Made by a program: the position numbers and the translations under genes
Shown here: positions 35,567 to 48,317 of the stretch, in pieces
Layout: each line of letters starts with the position of its first letter
How positions within the stretch are numbered: position 1 is the stretch's first letter
Notes under the pieces: model-generated
Told to the model about the DNA's origin: nothing
Database searches by the model: none
Seen by the model: only the letters and a program-made list of their open reading frames with translations
From: Clavelina lepadiformis
Taxonomy: Eukaryota > Chordata > Ascidiacea > Aplousobranchia > Clavelinidae
Reading direction: 5' to 3'
Length of the DNA: 64,000 nucleotides
NCBI RefSeq assembly: GCF_947623445.1
Contig: NC_135247.1
Span: 19,346,501 to 19,410,500 of the forward strand

Positions 35567-37157
35567 AGGTACCTGTACCAATTAAGGCCCACCTAAAACT
35601 TTTTTGAAAATAACTCAAGAACCACAAATGAGAATAGACTGAAAAATCGTATTCTATTAGTAAGGGTATATGACTACAACATATTAAAACCACAATACCT
35701 GACAACCCCCCAAAAAGTTTTTATAAAGAAATTAAAAATTCCAAAAAATGGGCCTTATTAGGAGCATAGGCTCCTAATAAGGCCCACCAATTTTGTGAGT
35801 ATTTTGATTCAAAACATAGCTGAAAAATCGCATTAAGCAAATAAAACAAGACAGCAACCACCAATTTGTGTAAGACAACGACCAACAAACGTGGGTTGAA
35901 AAAAAAAAGTAACTGCAACAACTTGCCAACGGATGACTGGAACCACTCTTGAAGTCTGGAAATCAATTATTAACCAAGCATCTAGCATGGGCCTTATTAG
36001 GCGCATGTGGCATCCACGAAAAAAATGTCACATTTTTATTATCAGAAAAATTTTAGCAAAAAAAAGTGCATTATCCTTTTCAATACTAAGTTGGTTGTTA
36101 CATGAAAACTTCAGCCGGCTGACAACAGTTCATTTAACCGGCCAAATTCTCACTTACTTTTTTTCTAAATTAACAAAACCACCTTAACTGCAAATATCAA
36201 GTTTTTGTTGTGCTCTAGCGCAGGGCTTCTCAAACTATAGGTCGCGACCCCAAATGGGGTCGCGTAATGAAATTTTGGGGTCTATTAAATATTTTTATTG
36301 TCATGTTAATAGGCTATCCATTTCCAAGAAATGTGTTTTTTAAGGATTGACCGCAACCGTTGGTGTGAAATGTCGAAAGATAAAATATAACCAATCGTAA
36401 CAATTGATGCATTGTTACGCTATGATTGCTGTAACGTGCTGACCAAAAGTAACCTTACCGCTCGCATTACGATTTCAGAGTAGCCGAGTAACTAGTTTCT
36501 GAAGGAACCTAGGCTAAAGTTTAAAGCACTTACAACATTAATTTAGTATGGATCAGTGGTTAGGCTTCGTAGATTCATGTGGTAACAATGTCAATGTTAT
36601 AGTCTTAATTAGGTTCGGATTATTCGTTTGTTATTTCTTGTTTTCATTCGTTGCTTTATTTCATGTTTCATTGTTGTTGTTTTCATGTTCCTTTCGATAT
36701 TGTTTTGCTACTTCGGCAATTGAATTATAAAGTCAAAAATAACCGAAACAAATTGGGTCTGTTTTGTTTAGCGGTAATTAGCTGGTTAACCGGTTAACTA
36801 AATGGAAATATCCGGATATATCCGTTATCCAGATAGTAAAAATTATTGATATCCTATTTAACCCTAGTCTTAATAGACAAAAGAACTAACCCCGTTTTAA
36901 TGTCATTAACGTGAATGTCCCCATAATGGGGTCGCATAGAAATACCTTTTTCAAAATGGGGTCGCAGAACAAAAAAGTTTGAGAAGCCCTGCTCTAGCGA
37001 ATCGGTTGATCACGTGACAAGGATGAAATCTGGTAAACCATCATGAATTTATATTAGTTTTTATATAGGGTTGAAATTTTTCATTTATTTCCACGGGTTT
37101 GCGAAATATGAGCAATGGGCCTTATTAGGGACCGGGCCTTATTAGGCTCAGGTACCT
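35567..37157. mobile_element. 1.6-kb element with AGGTACCTG ends, nested in P-like copy 2
   Basis: Ends are AGGTACCTG (35567-35575) and inverse (37149-37157), and the next ~20 bp also match imperfectly. The word GGGCCTTATTAGG recurs near 35750, 35990, 37117 and 37135, and inverted near 35773, like subterminal transposase-binding repeats. A 17-bp-arm palindrome spans 35749-35786. The insertion site is exact, because copy 1 has the uninterrupted sequence at about 7110. No multi-base target duplication is visible (at most one G). Contains its own hAT MITE at 36221-36991. Non-coding and unclassified. Confidence 0.8.
36221..36991. mobile_element. hAT-type element, 771 bp, nested
   Basis: Ends CAGGGCTTCTCAAACT and, inverted, CAGGGCTTCTCAAACTTTTT. 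Flanked by perfect CTCTAGCG (36213-36220 and 36992-36999). GGTCGCGACCCC palindromes lie inside both ends. A short frame at 36548 starting MDQWL is the only coding-like trace and is too short to assign. Same end family as 52406-52847. Confidence 0.93.
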
Positions 37158-38813
37158 GGATTATTATTAAATCCATTTTTGCCTCTAATACATGCAAATT
37201 TAAGTTCTAGTTTATCTTGAGACATTTTTTTATGTGAGAAGATACTGAAAAGAATCTTGTGGCCGTGCTAAGAGTCGCCAAATGGCAAATTTGGTACAGA
37301 GAATGAAGCAAGGATGAATCCAATAACAAATGTTTTCCTTCAGTGTTATAAGGGTGGAACTCCATTTACATTTAACTGAGATAGGTAAGTGATTGAGTTG
37401 CTAAGCAAACTTATCACTTCTTAAAGCACAAGCGCAAGGTATTTGGATATGTAGTTGTTATATGAAAGATATCTATTGGTCCAACATATCTATTGACATA
37501 AAGAATCTATTGAGAATGAAGGGCCACATTAAGGTTTGACTCACAGAAGGGCCACATTAAGGCCACAGAAGTCTGCCCCTCAACGGGGCAAGTTGGTCCT
37601 CTCGATTAGCATTAGCTTTGAGGAACTTTTAATTATTTTTGCGACTTTTTCTTGGCTCTCCTTGCAGTTATTGCTAAATTTTGCAATAAACGCAAGGAAA
37701 TAGGCATTGAGTCAAAGTGTGGCTCCAAAGTGAATTTCCGAAACTTTTGCAAAGTTTTTTTAACTAAGCACTAAGCAGGTTTTTATCCGACCTTTGTCTT
37801 ATTTCCAAACTCAAAATTTATTTGTTCCTGCTCGTTTCATTTTTAAAATTTCAGAATTCAAAAGCAAATTTTTCACAGGAAAGATCAGTACCAAGATCAT
37901 TAATTTTCTTCCCACACCATAAAAGTAGCCTACTGCACCAACTGCAAAAAATTATAAACGTTAACATAGCAAACTAGAAGGAACATAAACGTTTTAGGAT
38001 TCTCAATACCGCATTAAAACTGTTTCCAAAAATGCAATAAATACTGAAAACTATATATACTTCTGGTGAAAACATTGATCTAACACTGTTTCGAATGACG
38101 TTTGTATCGTTTTAAGATGTAGACTATACTGCGCTACTGGACATAACCTATAGCCTAACAGTAACATCCATTGATGTTGTTGCGTTTTGGCGTCTCTGAT
38201 TATTCCTTAACTGAGCGAGATAAACAGTGAAGTTAATGCTGTTTTGCGACTATTCCTAAATATTGACGAATCTCATCTTAAGGCGAGAGTAAAATTTAGT
38301 AATGGTCTTAGGAATGACTTGCATACATCAAATAAACAAATGCTAAATTCCAGTTGTTTTATTAGTTTTACCGTCAAGGTTAATAGCCCGGCATGTTAAA
38401 GTGGTCAAAGCGAATACTACATCTTATGTTAACTCCTTCAAAACTAGGCGTCAAGACAGAGATGCGGTCCTTCGTAAATAGGCTACCGCGGAGATAGAGC
38501 GTTTAGTAAAAGACTTTTAAAAACCGGCTTCAAACAAAATTTACCCGAGCGTAAATAATTTTGTAAGCAATAACTGTTACCTTTACAGTTACATGTTAAT
38601 TTCCGGTGGAGTGCGGCCACAGAATTTTCCCGGCAAACTTGTTTAAGTTCTGAAGTATTGCTGTACTCGGTAGGCATAGACTGTAGCCTACTTATCTATA
38701 CTCAACTTAGCCCATATCCTTCCACAGTAACATGAAAATATCTATGACGTAAGGTTTTCATAAATTATGACGTCAGCAATGTTATTCTTGCATTGTTTAG
38801 TATTATGTCTTAG

Positions 38814-39182
38814 CACCCCATTCGTCTACTTTCCGCCCATTAAAATGGTCAAGAGTACGGGAATTTTTTCTCATTCCAATGGTTGAAAGTATGCCTTTCT
38901 TACCCTAGAGTAAGATATATACCTTTGGAATGGGGAGAATTTTACTTCGGCACAAGTATGGTTTGTGAACCCCATTCGTTTATTTTTCCGCCCATTAAAA
39001 TGGACCTGCTTTCAGCAATGGGGTTTCCCACAAACCATATTTCTGCCGAAGTAAACATCTCCCCATTCCAAATGCATATTTCTTACTCTAGGGAAAGAAA
39101 GGCATACTTCCTGCCATTGGAATGGGAAAATATTACCGCATTCTCACCCATTTCAATGGGCGGAAAGCAGACGAATCGGGTG
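38814..39182. mobile_element. Fold-back MITE, 369 bp, nearly all stem
   Basis: The outer ends CACCCCATTCGTCT and, inverted, CACCCGATTCGTCT are flanked by GTCTTAG (38807-38813 and 39183-39189). The arms stay complementary along most of the element: TTTCCGCCCATT, AGAAAGGCAT, TGGAATGGGG and TTACTTCGGC each recur inverted. The whole unit could therefore fold as one imperfect hairpin. Non-coding. Confidence 0.88.
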
Positions 39183-40797
39183 GTCTTAGTTATCATATAT
39201 TTTTCGCCATTTGCCAAAATTGTAATGCTAACCGTTATTGCTGTTGACAACCAAATTAGATTATGGGAAGCAACTTTATTTGATTACATAAAGCGATAAT
39301 ATTTTATTATATTAAGGTTACATAAAATATTATCGCTTTCACAAAGCAGTTCACCTTGTTGTTGTTGTTCATAATCTAGAATCTAGATTATTCGCTATGA
39401 AAGTTAGATAATGCAAATTATTTTGCTCCGTGAAATATCATCACATAGACATCTTTTATATGAAACCAAGCAACTGGCAAACAAAGTTTTGATTAAGATT
39501 TCAAATTGGTGAAGTTAGAGAGTGGGAATTCAGCTTTTTACTGCAGGCTGTTTGCTGACTCAACTCACTTATAATATTTGTTTGGACCTACAGGACAGTT
39601 GTACTTACCGATTTTGTGCGTACAGCGCATAAAGCAATCTGTTGTCCACAGTTGATTCGAACACTCACCAGTCATCAGCATAGGCCTATATAGCCTAGTT
39701 ATCTACAATCCGGACTGCTGAGTATGGCCGTCTTCAGCAAGATCTTGTGTGCACCAAACAATGAAAACGACAAGTGCGGTGCGCAAAAATGCTCAGACGC
39801 AATGAAAGTACGCACTTAGGTGCACAATTGAACAGTCATGGACGCAGTTTGAATTATTCAATCTTAAATGAATCGAAAATTGAGTGCAGACGAAAAGACA
39901 AGTAGTGTCCAAGTCATTAAACGCAAAATAACGCACCTTAAGTGTGGCACTGAAATCTCATAAAAGGCAGTATTGAGTGCGCGTATGAGCCTAGATGCCA
40001 AACTCTGGAGTCTCCTCATCCTTTGAGGCTTTTCAGGATTTTAGTGAGACCTCGTTATTTGCTTCAGTATTGTTGTTTCATTGTTCGTGTTATTTTGGTT
40101 TCAAATTTGTTAAAATTAGAAATTATTTTGAAAGTTTGGTGGCCATGCTAACGTACCATCTTATAGCACAATTCTGTTATTGCTATTTTGCATGTTTTAA
40201 GCCCTTGGGCATTGCCACTTTTTTCTGCTCGTTCTTTGTTTGTGAGCATGTGTTTTATTGTGCTATAACTACAACAGTTAGCATTGTAATTTTTGCCCTG
40301 CACAGTAAATGGTCTGGCTGCATTCCATGCAATGCGTAAACCGAAGGTCAGATTGGTATTCTTTATGAATATACCAAAGATGTTAATTATACCAACTGTT
40401 TATGCCTAGAATCCTTTCAAACCTCATTTCTACCACAAAGTTAAAACTTAACAGCACTAGATTTTAATGTGTTCGTTTCCAAGAGATGCTCATTTTCACT
40501 TGTTTTCATTTAGTATGTTTGCACGAATTTGAACAACTTATCTTCTGTAAGCAAGTATATATACGTTGTTACTATGTTATCATTAAGCGCACATAACGAG
40601 TTTCTGTCCTTGGTAATTCCACTCATGCTGTACATTCCATGACTGGTGTCAGTATTGCCACTTACATATATGGAGCCTGAATTATGGAAAAAAAGCAATA
40701 CCAAAAACTCTTATGATACTGATCAATCTTAATCATAATTCAGTTATTGTTTGATTCAAATTTATTTCCTGAAATTTTGAAATAATCTTTCTTTGCA

Positions 40798-40815
40798 GCA
40801 ATTAGTCTCAGGTTT
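40798..40815 (+). promoter_or_regulatory. Candidate trans-splice acceptor before WDR47
   Basis: A pyrimidine-rich tract and CTTTGCAG end at 40798, only 17 nt before the WDR47 start codon. No upstream exon was found. In ascidians such a site is typical for spliced-leader addition. It could also be an ordinary acceptor of a non-coding first exon. Confidence 0.45.
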
Positions 40816-43800
40816 ATGACTGAGCTTAAAATGCATGTAAAGATTGATGACACAGATATCTTAAAAATTATTTTTGAATTTTTGCATTCACGAAAACTTT
40901 ACCTCACTGCAAATTCTTTGGCTTTGGAAACTGGGGTAAGTTTTCAAAATGATTTAAAAGAGGTTGTCTTATATCAAGAAGACCTATCAACTAAATATAA
41001 GTTGGTCAAACCAGTGGACAATTATCACCTAATCAATTAGGAGTTGGTTTGTTATATTGGGAATATGCCGAGACTGCAGGAGATATTCATATTGTGTGTT
41101 TCATAGATCTCTACTGGTGATAGCTTGCCCGATCCAATCAAAACTTTGCAGAAATATTGCTTTGATGGGAGTTGGAGTGAAGTACGCAGCTATGTGCAGC
41201 CATTTGCCAACCTCTATAAAGGTGGTTAATGTCTTTGAAGCTGGATGAAGTGGTGTTTTCATGTAGTTTTTTTATTTTTCTTAATTTTTTGCAGACAGTT
41301 TTAATTTGAAGGAAATTCTCTTTTTGCTGCTAAGGCAACGTTTTTGTGAACTTTTCTTTGCTGGAGAATGCCTAGATGTTGAAAGCAGCCTGAAGGTTGT
41401 GAATTGTGATTGGTTGCTGAGACTCTGGAAGCTTGTAATGCTAAACTCTGTCTTTTTTACAGGATGTAGTTGATGAAATTCGCTCAGTTTGCACCGAGCA
41501 GCAGTATGAGGAAATGAAACGGAAAACAACGAAATATTTTAAAAACAAGGTATAAAAATTTTGGTATATTTTAAAAATTATTTGTTTTAATTTTTAAATG
41601 TTTAGTAATTTTAAAGTAGCTGTGCTCATCATTTCAGAGAGAAATGTTTCCGTCAATGGTAGCCTTGCAGCTAATCACAAGGTCTGAAACATTCCAGGAT
41701 ATTGTCAAAGTTTTGGAGCCAATTCTTACATCTATTGGTGGAAGCATTTATTGCCAGGATGATCGGTATTTATATGTTTCAAAATGAAGGATGATTGTAC
41801 TCTTATGTGTGTAAAATACCTGTGGAAGTGGGTTGCCGGCGCTAAAAAAGCAGCATTGCTTAATAGAGGAAGTGTCGTAACTGCAATTGTCACTCAAGAT
41901 GAAAAACAACTTAAGCTTATTTAAATGCTGTTGGTACGTTTGTGTTAGTTGCTGAGTCACAACATTCATTTACTTTCTAAACGATGAGTTTATTGAACTC
42001 TGCTTAAAGTGGTTTCAATGAATTTGTGAAGCTCAACAAAATGTTACTTGCTTGGTTGAAGCTGAAATAGCTGGTTTGAACCTTGCTCAGCTGAAAAAGC
42101 CCAAAACTTTCTCATGACTTCGAACTTTATAACTTTGGAGTGAAAGATCATTTGCGTCATTTCCATCTTAACCTTGTCACCATCGGTTGTCATTTGCTTC
42201 TTTGACATTCTTACAGCCTTTAAAGTCAATAATTTATTGTGAAGCCTTAGTTTTAAGTTTAGTTTTTTTTTGCTCTGATGATGAGGAAACGTTTTAGCTT
42301 TTTAGATGAATAAAATCTTCAAACATACAACCTTTTAGTTCTTATTGCAATCACTTGTATAATGCACCTTAATCCTTCTTAAGCTGTGTTAAAACCCACT
42401 GACTTAATTTGCTGATGTCCATTGTCTAAAAGCAATACTTTAGGCTATTTTAAAATTATTTCATCACTTTCACAATTTCATTTTAATGAAGTGTAGTGGG
42501 GGGTGTATAATATAACCACTTATTTCATAACAATGGAAGACATTATCTATGGAAATATATATTTCTTTATTTTGTCGGTAAATGAACAAGAGATTTTTTA
42601 ATGGCAATATAATAACTTTTGCAAATTGTTTGGCATACTTTGAAGGACTTTCCTTTTTTGTTTGTTTAGAAATTTCTTACACCCTGTTAATTAAATGCAC
42701 GTCAAATTTGAACAGTGAACTGGGAAATCCCCTCACAATTCTTTTTAGAAACTCCAGAAAGATCTGCATGTCTGTTGCTTGATGGACATCATTTGCCCCA
42801 TTTCAGAATGTTAATGACAGATGTTTATTTTTCTGTTTGTTTCTTCCTTGGCGGGAACACTGGTCGTGGTTCAGTGAACTTTGATGTTGCAAACTGTTTG
42901 TCATGCTTCAGTGGTTTCTATCAGCATGAAGATGACATCATCCAGTCACTTGCATAGTTGTGTGGCAAGAAATGTCAACTACTCACTATGTGACTGTGTT
43001 GTTAGTTTTCACCACCTCAGTGTTTAGTTACTTAGATCACTGTTCTGTTTGAATTAACTAATAACTTATTGAAACCTCTGTTGTGTTTCCCTCTAAAAAA
43101 TTTTGATTTTTGAGTTTTTCATAACTGCGCAGTGTAAAATAACAAATGTTTTTTTCACCATCTTCAATTTTTTCACCTGGAAATGTTGTGAGTGGTAGAA
43201 AAGCATGTTCCCAGTTTCGTTACTTTCTTGTGACGTGAGGCCAGTGGACCGTAATTACTGAAAAAGTGTTCACTATCGCAATGCTCTGTGTGGGATCACT
43301 TTTGACATATAAACTCACCCACTTAGCTTACAGCGTTTTGAAGATTTACGGGAGTATCTTCTCAACGTGAATATTTTTTGAATTTTTTTCTGTTGAATAA
43401 ATATAAATATTCTGTTTAGTTTGCTATAGTTATGTCCATGAAAATAGTATCATTTCATCACCGTCAAAATCTACTTGAGTGTATTCCTTCAGAATGTTTT
43501 AAAGGCTTAGTTAATCTTTTTAAGCTCATTGTGAGGTTTTATTCGTTTATATTTAAGATACAATTCATCTATGAATGCGCAAGTAGTAATTGATGCGGTT
43601 TGTTCAAGTCACTTTGATCCTGACCAATGGTTTCTCTCTTTCCAGATTGGTTTCTCTTCTTGTTAAAGGGATTCTTTATGATGAATGTGAAGGATATTGC
43701 TGTGAAAGATCCCTTGGAGTTAGCTCTTTGCCAGGTAAAAATCAATTCATTTGATGTTCATATTCGGTAAATATTTTATCATTCACACTTTCTTCATCGC

Positions 43801-46800
43801 TTCCTGCAGGTCTCGGAGAAGCTTTGGAGATTGAAGCCAGTTCCAAGATTGCAAGTAGCAACATTTCCAACACGAATGCTTGGTTGTATTACTGGATTCG
43901 AGGTTTAGATGACAACATTATTAACAAAAACTTCACAGACTCTGACTTGAAAGTAGGAATTGGTGATGAATTAATTATTTTAGTTTGTGGCGATTTTCTG
44001 TCACGTTTATTAAATATTGTTTAAATTTCAGATCAGTGAGAAAAAAGTTGAAATCGATTCACAGGAAAATGTCGCTTGGTGTAGTTGTGAAGATCAGTCA
44101 CACGACAGGTTTTTAATTTTTCTGCTTTTCTGCTCTATTTCTTAGTTTTCATTGAAATGCTTTCACTCACAGATGTTCGAATCCATCAAAGCCAGTTGGT
44201 GACGCGATATCAGGGAAGATTAACCCTGGTTTGAACGATAACATTGCGGAGCAAACCACAATATGTGCGGGTCACCAGTTATTTTCCACCTCACCTGTGG
44301 TTGAGCCACGGCCGCCTCAAAAATTGCTGACAGACGAAAACGAAACAATATGTTTGACGGCATCCAATGTGCAGAAGGTCGGGTTTCTTAACTCCAGCCT
44401 GGGGATAAATGACGAAGATGGGGGCATTCCCCATGTTCAGGTAAAACTTCAACCTCGGGGTAAAATTGGGTTGCTTGTTTCTCAACAATGACTCTTCACA
44501 GGACTCATACTCCGCATTCCTGGAGGAACAGAGAGAGGCTCGAGAGCAAAGTAATGAGTTGATTAGGAAGTTGGGAACCTTGGAGGAGGAAAAAGAGGCG
44601 ATTATGAGGTCACTATTGGACGATGGAAGAGGTAGGTCATGGTAAAACCAAAGTAGTTCTAACCTTATTCAAGTCAATTAAAGAGCTTTGATTGCATGCC
44701 AAGTTCTGAAAAAGTTGGAAAACATCTGATGGAGGAGTGGCAGTTTACGTCCAACTCATCACATTTTAAGTTTTCTTCAGTAGAGTCCCAACGACAACTG
44801 GATGGCGACATTTCAAAGATGACCGCCTATGTTCCTTTCATGAAAACTGATGACTCCGCCGTAGTACGAGCGGTAGCTTTTCATCCTCGAGAGCAAATCT
44901 TGGCAGTTGGCTCTAATTCAAGACTCCTCAAGCTGTGCCGGACTCCTCCACCTCACCTGTGAGTAAATCCCCTGTATATTGTCCGTGAAGTAGAACCGCA
45001 ACTTACCGATACCCATCTTAGGAGTAAGACTGATGAAGTTTTTGAAAGATCAGTTGGTTGGTTGGACATTTTGATAAAGAGATCTCATGTGCACAAGGGT
45101 TCCATTTATGCTCTTGCCTGGAATGGTCAGTGCTGTGTATGTGCTGCCATAACTTCTGTGTTTGTTTATTGTATGTGGTCTTCATGTTGTGGTACATTTT
45201 TTATCATCGAGCAAGTTTGGTTCAGATCATGGGAATCTCCTTGCCACATGCTCCAACGACAGACAGATCAAGCTGTTCACGTTTGATGACCAAACAAAGG
45301 CACTGGCTGGTGGGTCCTTTGATCTTCATCTCACCGGGCATTTTGTTAACTTGCAATTTTTTGTTCAAAGGACCTCTTAAAGTGCTGAGTCATCATGATG
45401 GTGCAATACGCGACCTGATGTTTTTGCCTGGATACGGATCGGGTTCCGTGTTGGCCAGTGGAGGTGGAACTGACTGCGTGGTGTACACTTACGACTGCGA
45501 AATTGACACAATCTTGCATCAACTCTCTGGGCACTCAGGTACAAGGTTGAACTGGGAATGCTTAAAGTGACGGGAAGTGATAAAACAAGTCGACCTTAAA
45601 ATGAGGGTAAAGTGCAGAGTCGGCCTTAAATCAAAGAGTAGTTACCAATAAATATACAGGATTTTCTCTAATATGTTGTGGTAATTATTTCAATAAATAA
45701 GAAAAACGCAACTTTGTCGCTTAATTATGACGAAGCTGGCGGTTCTTATTACGCCATAATAACAGAAACAATAGGGATCACTCAGGTATTGAATCAAGTA
45801 TGAATAGACAATTATAGAGTAATAGTTATAATGTTAGCGTACTTCGGTGTATAACAGGAATATTTTGCGTTAAATAAGCCTAAACTAGCTCACCGTCGAT
45901 GTATTTGTACTGGTTAATGTCAATGCCAACCTACAGCTCAGTCTTGGCTGTTGGCTCTAGCCTAATCCGTTACCGGTAACGTCATAATGACCGCCATTTT
46001 TGTCATAATGGAGACCAAATTTGATTTGATACAATATTGGCAATAACTGCTTGACCACTGCATATTATTAAAAATCCTTTACCCGCATGTTTTCTGGCAA
46101 CTACCCTTTGATTCAAGGTCAGTTTTCAGAGGTGGGCGCTGGGTACTTTAAAAGCACCGTCGGTAGCGGTTTCGGTGTCGGTACTATTTCAAAAAATGTA
46201 GTTCGATACTTTACCTGTACTTGGTACTTGCACTTTTTACAGCCGGTCCTGTTGCAAGTGCGGTTTTTGCCCCTATTTTGACCTCGCTAAAGGTTACTTT
46301 AAGTCAAAAAATATGTGAACTCTCTGTTTTCGACTTCGTTGGACATTTGTAGATTAAAAAAGAACGAAAAGCGCTAAATTGGAATTAAATGTTAATTAAG
46401 ATGAAGGTTTGAAAAGCAAACCACTCAAAACCTTGAAGAAACCATTTTAAAAGTACCGAGTATCGGGACCGACTTATATTTCTTGAAAAAAGTAATTCGG
46501 TACTTTTAGATAAACTGACGGTACCGGTATCGGTACTGAAAAAGTGCCGCGGTACTGCCCACCTCTGCCAAGTTGTTTTTAGACTTGCCCCTCAAAACTT
46601 TTATGGCATCACAATCTGCAGTACATTAGCATGGCGCTGTTTGGATCAAGTAGGAATCGAACATACCGTAGTTGCAAGCCACGAAATATAGACGTGATGA
46701 GAGCGTATTTAGCTGCGTGATATCTTGCGTTGGGTGAGCGTGACGTAGCTTATGGTCGGTGTATTTGTGAAGATAAAGATGCTTAGCTGGAGCTTACTGA

Positions 46801-48317
46801 GCTTAGTCTTATGTGTTGGCGTAGATCATGAATGCTACAGTGACACGTGCACTGCCGCCTGTGATGTATCTATGCTGAAAATGAACATCAGCTGCCACTA
46901 ATCGCTGACATGTGAGGTCGTATTTCGTCAAAACTCCCACCAATACATCCCTACTTTATTCAAACGCTACTGCGCCTGCCATCAAACATATTGGTGTGGC
47001 ATTGTGGCGTCATCGTCGCCGCCACTATACACTGTCCTTCGTTAAATAACAGCAAATTTGCGATGCATGTTTGGCAATTGCTGCTTAAGCTCACATAATA
47101 TTGAAACATCATTTCTCTGGTACATTCGCTTACAAGCGACGCATCGATGTATCTTCGCCGGAATAATCCCACCACACAAGAGACTGCTAAAAATGAAAAC
47201 TTGTCGATATTTTCAATTTTTTCGGATAATTTTGAGAATTTAGCTTAGCACTGGGGTTAGTCTTGAAATTGCTGAAGAGTTTTTGTCATGTTTTTATTTC
47301 GGATTTTGGATTAAGGAACCGCGTCATCTTTTCGGTTTAAAGTCAGCTTGATCGGTGTTTGCCCATTTATCCTTTAAATGTTGCGTAGCAATTTGCACGT
47401 GACGTTAAAACTAACTAGTAACTGATTGCTTGGCTCCTGTTTAGACCAGATCTTGTCGCTTTACTCCTGGAGGAGTGGGATGTTGGCATCCGCATCTCAG
47501 GATAGATCAGTCCGACTCTGGGATCTCAGGTCGTCCAGGTTTGTTTGATTGAAATAATTTCTTGTATTGCGGCTCTCTCATGCCTGGTTGCTGCTTCCGA
47601 AGATGTGTGAGTGTTCTTGGGTTTGGCCTCGCTGCTGATTGCCCGAAACTCCCGACCAGTGTGTGCGTCGACACTAGAGGGCAGATGATGGCTGTCGGGC
47701 TCGAGGATGGTGTGATTTCTATGTACGATCTAAAGGCGGGAAAGACGGTCAAGGTTCGACTAAAGTTGAGGTTTTTGCCGTAAAATAAGAGACTATATTT
47801 CGACATTCTCCGTTTTAAACTGACAGGACTTGAAGGTTCACTCAGACGAGGTCAGGAGTGTCCGCTTCAACCCAATAGAAGGCGGCAGAAGGCTTTTATC
47901 ATCCTCGTACGATGGGACAGCTGCTGTGTCTGATGTCCAGGCCTGCTTAACAGGAGGTAGGTCTCATCTCATCTAGGGTATCAGTCCCCGTTTAATCATA
48001 AGTTTCAAATCAAAATAAAAAATTTAGCGTGACGTCATGGACGAAATTGAACAACATGTTGATTAAGTTTCATCGCTTGGTGTCGACGCGATATAGTCTG
48101 GGTCGTTGTTGCCGCCCTTCGTCACATTCACGCGCGATCCCGATCTAATTAAGCTTTCAACTATTTTTTTCCAGATGTGCAAGACCTGTCCAAGCATGTG
48201 GTCCTATGCAAAGCTCACAAGGACAAAGTGATTCAATGCAGATGGCATCCTGCTGGTCAGACTTTCGCGACCACATCCAGCGACCAAACCTGTCTTTTGT
48301 GGACTGGCGCATTGTAA
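40816..48317 (+). CDS. WDR47: WDR47 (nemitin-like), LisH-CTLH-WD40 protein
   Basis: Complete, 18 exons, 791 residues (human about 919). Exons: 40816-40935, 41107-41221, 41295-41395, 41463-41549, 41638-41765, 43646-43734, 43810-43952, 44032-44108, 44173-44440, 44502-44631, 44715-44958 (start uncertain, weak acceptor), 45022-45125, 45226-45309, 45371-45538, 47445-47538, 47603-47753, 47827-47956 and 48175-48317. The N-terminal LisH reads DILKIIFEFLHSRKLYLTAN. CTLH follows (CFDGSWSEVRSYVQPF, ILFLLLRQRFCELFF). A coiled coil spans about residues 377-420. Seven WD repeats begin at AVVRAVAFHPREQILAVGSN and include HKGSIYALAW, NLLATCSNDRQIKLFTF, SHHDGAIRDLMFLPG, QDRSVRLWDLRSSR, HSDEVRSVRFNP and HKDKVIQCRWHPAGQTFATT, ending LLWTGAL. 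WDR47 is a microtubule-associated scaffold in neurons and cilia. The middle is shorter and diverged. Confidence 0.95.
46127..46567. mobile_element. MITE in WDR47 intron 14, hAT-like ends
   Basis: Ends CAGAGGTGGGC and perfect inverse (GCCCACCTCTG), 441 bp. GGTAC and CGGTA words are dense near both ends and give further imperfect inverse matches. Flanks TCAGTTTT and CCAAGTTG do not match, so the target duplication has decayed or the ends are misplaced. Non-coding. Confidence 0.75.

Larger units (their letters stand above)
33388..37477 (-). mobile_element. P-like transposon copy 2, inverted, deleted, with nested inserts
   Basis: Perfect 8-bp target duplication GGTCCAAC at 33380-33387 and 37478-37485 bounds terminal repeats related to copy 1 (CATAGATATC at left; inverse of AATAGATATC at right). 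The copy lies antisense to copy 1. Its left 650 bp match the 3' part of copy 1 in reverse. Transposase fragments follow on the minus strand at about 34444-35566 and 37158-37380. The THAP domain and N-terminal half are missing, so coding sequence jumps directly to the 5' end. It carries a 416-bp insert (34023-34438) and a 1.6-kb insert (35567-37157). It cannot make transposase. Confidence 0.92.
37486..40815. other. Intergenic region upstream of WDR47
   Basis: Contains a duplicated AGAAGGGCCACATTAAGG-like word at 37515-37565, the fold-back element at 38814-39182, and no recognised gene. A 114-codon frame at 39995-40339 is Phe/Cys-rich with no family signature and is treated as chance. Confidence 0.55.

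Noticed and set aside
36548..36730. Frame starting MDQWL inside the nested hAT element
   Set aside because: Only 60 codons, hydrophobic, no zinc finger or catalytic motif; resemblance to a hAT transposase start is too slight.
39995..40339. 114-codon Phe/Cys-rich frame upstream of WDR47
   Set aside because: No start context, no family motif, no splice continuation.
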